Source of the DNA: UBA1146 sp963854815
Lineage (GTDB): Bacteria; Planctomycetota; UBA8108; UBA1146
Direction of reading: 5' to 3'
Length of the DNA stretch: 19,824 nucleotides
Assembly (NCBI GenBank): GCA_963854815.1
Contig: CAWLAN010000044.1
Location: forward strand, 1-19,824
Shown here: positions 16,951 to 19,824 of the stretch, in pieces
How positions within the stretch are numbered: position 1 is the first letter of the stretch
How the letters are laid out: every line of letters starts with the position of its first letter
The notes under the pieces: generated by a model
What the model was told of the DNA's origin: nothing
What the model saw: the letters and a program-made list of their open reading frames with translations, nothing else
Databases searched by the model: none
Translations under genes and position numbers: made by a program

Positions 16951-17768
16951 GTAAATAACTTATGGACACATCGTGTCGTCGCTGTCGCACACCGGCAAAC
17001 TGTCGTCAGTCGGATCCGGACCATCATTGAACGGTCCCGGAGCAGTTGGCTCTGGGCCGAACTTGAAGAGCCAGTTCAACAGATACACGGGGTCCGCCAT
17101 GTTCAGCAGACCATCGTCGTTGGCGTCACAAGCATCGGAACAATCGATCGCCAAACCACTGAACTGATTGCCCAGCATCGTTGCCGCATCCGCCAGGTCG
17201 ACCTTGTCGTCGCTGTTGCAGTCACCGCGCTGGAAGATCTCTTCGGGCACCACGTACACCGTGGTGTCGTTGCGCGCGTAGTTCTGGATCGACTGAAGGT
17301 TGATGACCACGTTGTTGTAGAGGTTCACGTTACCGTTACCGTTGATGTTATTGCACCAGTTGATCTCCTGGTCTTCATCACACTCTGCGGTGTCATCGAC
17401 AGTCACGTCGAGACAACCGATCAACAGGCGTCCCTCGTTGAGATCTGCGGTCTGTGGAAGGGTCTGGCCGTCGAAAGGCGGCAGCGCATCCAGCAGGATC
17501 GCCACGACCAGTTCGCAACCGTCACCATCGCCACCGTCGTCATCGACCTGAACGGCGAGGTACTCGACGCCGATTTGCTCGACGATCGAGCCATGCCAGT
17601 CCCACTCGGTACCGATCGTCAGATCGCAGTCGGTGCAGAGTGTCATCGTCATACCCTGGATGTTGTCGTCGGAATCTGCGTAGTAGAAGCACAGCGAGCC
17701 AGTTTGACCGTGGTAGGCGTAGTTGCCCACAGCACCGTCGAACTCGGTCTCCACCCACAGTTCAGTGT
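16914..17768 (-). repeat. duplicated segment, copy 2
   Basis: Partner of 14482-15336 at an offset of 2432 bp, covering the terminator and the last module plus dockerin of the 16960-18348 gene. Confidence 0.8.
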
Positions 17769-18348
17769 CTTCGGCCGGAACCTCGACCGCTTCGCAACTG
17801 CAGGAACCATCGTTGGTGGCCGGGAATACCGAGAGACCGCCACTGACGGTGACGTTCTCGAGCGGCGGATTATTTTCGAGGTTGTCCTCAAAAGCCAGCG
17901 CAGAGGTCTCATCCGCGGGAGCAGCATCTCCTTCGATGTAGAAGACAGCGGTGTTGCAACTGTAGTTGAAGTTCGCGATGTGGCTGCTACCGGCGGCGAT
18001 CGTTTGACCGTCGAACGGCGAATTGAAATCCAACACCACTCCGAGAGTTCCACTGTTGGCGTAGGTGTTTGCAACCACGAACTCGGCACCCGCGGCATCT
18101 CCCGATGTACCATCGAGATCGATGCTGTCGAGAGTAATCACGCTACCGTCATGGGCGATGCAAACCACGAATCCCTGAACATCGGCAGAGGAATCCATCA
18201 TGATATTGGCGGTTGATCCGCCAGTCGATGGACTCGAATGGGTCCCCGCGTCGAAGGAGGACGTGTCCCCTCCGCCTGCCAGCACCAACGGGGTGCAACA
18301 CACCAGCAACATAACAACAAGCGCACTACCAATCTTGGAATTGATCAT
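16960..18348 (-). CDS. type A exported protein: two cohesin-like modules plus dockerin-like domain
   Basis: This encodes 462 aa. The ATG at 18348 has GGAGG 10 nt upstream in a context resembling that of its paralogue at 15922. The signal peptide is MINSKIGSALVVMLLVCCTP with cleavage after VLA at 24. Module 1 (25-184) has 'DVQGFVVCIAHDGSVITL', 'TLGVVLDFNSPFDGQ' and 'NPPLENVTVSGGLS'. Module 2 (194-371) has 'DNIQGMTMTLCTDC', 'CELVVAILLDALPPFDGQ' and 'NNINGNGNVNLYNN'. The dockerin-like domain (374-432) has loops DCNSDDKVDLAD and DANDDGLLNMAD with Cys 377, 403 and 407. The tail is C-DSDDTM-CP. It has its own promoter-like site and terminator, so it is probably monocistronic. Confidence 0.93.
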   Translation of the reverse strand: MINSKIGSALVVMLLVCCTPLVLAGGGDTSSFDAGTHSSPSTGGSTANIMMDSSADVQGFVVCIAHDGSVITLDSIDLDGTSGDAAGAEFVVANTYANSGTLGVVLDFNSPFDGQTIAAGSSHIANFNYSCNTAVFYIEGDAAPADETSALAFEDNLENNPPLENVTVSGGLSVFPATNDGSCSCEAVEVPAEDTELWVETEFDGAVGNYAYHGQTGSLCFYYADSDDNIQGMTMTLCTDCDLTIGTEWDWHGSIVEQIGVEYLAVQVDDDGGDGDGCELVVAILLDALPPFDGQTLPQTADLNEGRLLIGCLDVTVDDTAECDEDQEINWCNNINGNGNVNLYNNVVINLQSIQNYARNDTTVYVVPEEIFQRGDCNSDDKVDLADAATMLGNQFSGLAIDCSDACDANDDGLLNMADPVYLLNWLFKFGPEPTAPGPFNDGPDPTDDSLPVCDSDDTMCP

Positions 18349-18396
18349 ATCTCACACACCTCCCATTTCTCTGAACTGACTCGCATGAAATATCAA

Positions 18397-18424
18397 AATA
18401 TAACTTCCTAAAACAAACTTCCAA
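18397..18424 (-). promoter_or_regulatory. sigma70-like promoter candidate for the 16960-18348 gene
   Basis: On the minus strand TTGGAA (18424-18419), a 16-nt spacer and TATATT (18402-18397) sit in an AT-rich island about 50 nt before the ATG. The spacing and leader length are sensible. Confidence 0.45.
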
Positions 18425-19058
18425 AACCATGAGCGCCGCACCTTGGCGACCCCCCGTTTTTATTTCTGCTTCCCCCGAGGAATCCTGGCCCTCAAAGGAG
18501 TCTCGGATCTCATTCCCTCTCTAGAAAATCAAAAGACTTCAACTAGCAAACCGCGTTTCTCCTCCGGGCCATTCCCGGGCGGGCCGACACCTCTGGTTCA
18601 GATACTCGGAAGTTGCGGTCGAGGAAGAAATCACTGAGACGCGGTGGAAAAAGTGCGCCGAAGAGAAACCGTCCACGGGTTCTCCACAAAGCGCTCCACC
18701 TCCCGAATCACCTTCCTCGCACCCGAATACTCGCCGGATTCTGATATGTCCGAGCCCTCGATCACCCACTCAGTTACGGGGTGAATGCCCGGCATGACCG
18801 GTTAGTCACCATCGCAACGTACATCAGGATAGTCCCTGGACCGTTGGGCTCAATGACCTAGTTCCGGAAAGATTAGCGGTGGGTTCGCAGCCACAGCAGT
18901 CCCCCCCTGCAGGCATTTAACTCCTTGTGAATACAAGACTTGACGTCACCACGGGTAGTCATGAGTACCATCCGGAGGGAATCTGCACGGATTCCAGAGT
19001 GTGTGGGGCGGAGGTCTCAAATGAGCTGCATCAGCGAAGCAGGCGCCAGGATCACCAG

Positions 19059-19075
19059 GTCACCGCAGCGGTGAC
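19059..19075. repeat. 17-bp perfect palindrome
   Basis: GTCACCGC and GCGGTGAC flank a single A. Such a compact site fits a dimeric DNA-binding protein, but there is no partner gene nearby. Confidence 0.5.
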
Positions 19076-19134
19076 AGCGCTGACAGGGAGGTCCCGTTCA
19101 ACGAATTGTCAGCAGCCACTCGAGCGCAGAGCAG

Positions 19135-19179
19135 CATTTCCGATAACAGCATGTCCGATAACAGGATGTCCGATAAAGA
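19135..19179. repeat. three tandem copies of a 15-bp unit
   Basis: CATTTCCGATAACAG, CATGTCCGATAACAG and GATGTCCGATAAAGA follow head to tail (19135-19149, 19150-19164, 19165-19179). They share the core TCCGATAA. Confidence 0.75.
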
Positions 19180-19330
19180 CAGAACATCGGGCCCGTACCG
19201 TGTCCTCTCACCATGCCGACTGCTGTTCTCCATTCAGGTTCTCGAGCAGATCGACCCTTGCTCTTCGGGCGCTGGGTTCAGACCTGTGCAACCAGACCTC
19301 TTTCTTTCGATGGCTGGATCCAGAGCTTGC

Positions 19331-19824
19331 TCAGGGACAACTGGTGTCGTTGCTATTGCAAACCGGCAACGTGTCGTCGAGTGTCGGATCTGGTCCATCG
19401 TCGTAGGGGCCCGGTGCCGGTGGTATCTCACCGAACTTGAAGAGCCAGTTCAACACGAACACAGAGTCCGCCAGGTTCAGAACACCGTCGTCGTTGGTAT
19501 CACAGGCATCAGGACACAGCACCTCGAGACCACTGAACTGGTTGGCGAGCATCGTCGCTGAGTCCGCCAGGTCGACCTTGTCGTCACTGTTGCAGTCACC
19601 ACGCTGGAAGATCTCCTCGGGCACCACGTACACCGAGGTGTCGTTGCGTTCGTAGATCTGAATCGACTCGTAGTCAATGACCACGTTGTTGTAGAGGAAG
19701 ACGTCGCCGTTGCCGTTGATGTCGTTGCACCAGTAGATCGGCTGATCTTCATTGCATTCGGCGTCGTCATCGACGGTAACACGCATCTTTCCGACCAGTA
19801 GACGGCCTTCGTTGAGGTCGGCGG
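19331..19824 (-). CDS. type A exported protein, C-terminal part only (5' end beyond window)
   Basis: 163 residues are visible before the TGA stop at 19331-19333, and the frame is open to the right edge. It covers the end of the type A terminal module ('ADLNEGRLLVGKMRVTV', 'CNDINGNGDVFLYNN', 'VYVVPEEIF') and a full dockerin-like domain with loops DCNSDDKVDLAD and DTNDDGVLNLAD. The tail is C-NSNDTS-CP. It aligns directly with the 14528-15922 and 16960-18348 products but is more diverged, and the Cys of their 'GCLDVTV' is replaced in 'GKMRVTV'. The number of upstream modules and the start cannot be seen. No clear terminator follows. Confidence 0.9.
   Translation of the reverse strand, partial: ADLNEGRLLVGKMRVTVDDDAECNEDQPIYWCNDINGNGDVFLYNNVVIDYESIQIYERNDTSVYVVPEEIFQRGDCNSDDKVDLADSATMLANQFSGLEVLCPDACDTNDDGVLNLADSVFVLNWLFKFGEIPPAPGPYDDGPDPTLDDTLPVCNSNDTSCP

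Larger units (their letters stand above)
18349..19330. other. 982-bp gene-poor region
   Basis: No gene is supported. It holds the promoter and leader of the 16960-18348 gene, a 17-bp palindrome (19059-19075) and a three-copy 15-bp repeat (19135-19179). Plus-strand frames of 151-159 codons overlap the end of the partial type A gene and lack any recognisable domain. Confidence 0.55.

Noticed and set aside
18927..19561. Plus-strand frames of 159 and 151 codons in the right-hand gap
   Set aside because: They overlap the partial type A gene on the opposite strand and their composition is irregular. The 15-bp repeat only produces a short SDN-type peptide repeat within one of them.
5328..19622. RGD motifs at the start of most dockerins as integrin-binding sites
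   Set aside because: RGD here is the usual lead-in to the first calcium loop in this dockerin style and varies to RGN, so cell-adhesion meaning is not supported.
5085..19824. A cellulosome with degradative enzymes
   Set aside because: No glycoside hydrolase, carbohydrate-binding or other catalytic domain is recognisable in any of the proteins.

Overview
The window is a dense block of minus-strand genes for large, exported, repeat-built proteins. No metabolic enzyme, RNA gene, CRISPR array or intact transposase is visible. Nine genes in a row (two large-scale subfamilies, called A and B here) each carry beta-rich cohesin-like modules followed by a C-terminal dockerin-like pair of calcium loops. 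Eight are complete, and the ninth is cut by the right edge. A tenth gene, at the left, is a very large multidomain lipoprotein cut by the left edge. The dockerin style (RGD/RGN-C-N-x-D, 'ILNELF..GP', a 'PFPDCG' or 'GPDPT' tail ending in Cys) together with this expansion of exported modular proteins most resembles Planctomycetota or a similar deep-branching environmental bacterium. That assignment is an inference, since no marker gene is present.

Layout in transcription order (right to left): type A partial (19331-19824); a 982-bp gene-poor gap with short repeats; type A (16960-18348); type B (15970-16797); type A (14528-15922); type B (13065-14348); type A (10840-12711); type B (8895-10694); a 617-bp gap with repeats and GTCTA/TAGAC palindromes; type A (6445-8277); type B (5085-6389); and the lipoprotein (1-4742). 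The eight complete genes therefore read A-B-A-B-A-B-A-B, as expected from repeated duplication of a two-gene unit. Hairpin terminators and gap sizes suggest these transcription units: A(18348) alone; B(16797)+A(15922); B(14348) alone; A(12711)+B(10694); A(8277)+B(6389); and the lipoprotein from its own promoter.

Functional reading (inference): the proteins are Sec-exported, disulfide-containing and calcium-binding. Because each carries both cohesin-like and dockerin-like parts, they could bind one another head to tail into an extracellular or cell-wall lattice. The lipoprotein has a seven-repeat FG-GAP/VCBS-like propeller, FN3-like, cohesin-like and IPT/TIG domains, and is a candidate membrane anchor or receptor for that lattice. 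Module number varies from one to three between paralogues. One paralogue contains a clean 507-bp tandem module duplication, and two type A genes share a nearly identical 3' two-thirds, so the locus appears to be evolving actively by duplication and perhaps gene conversion.
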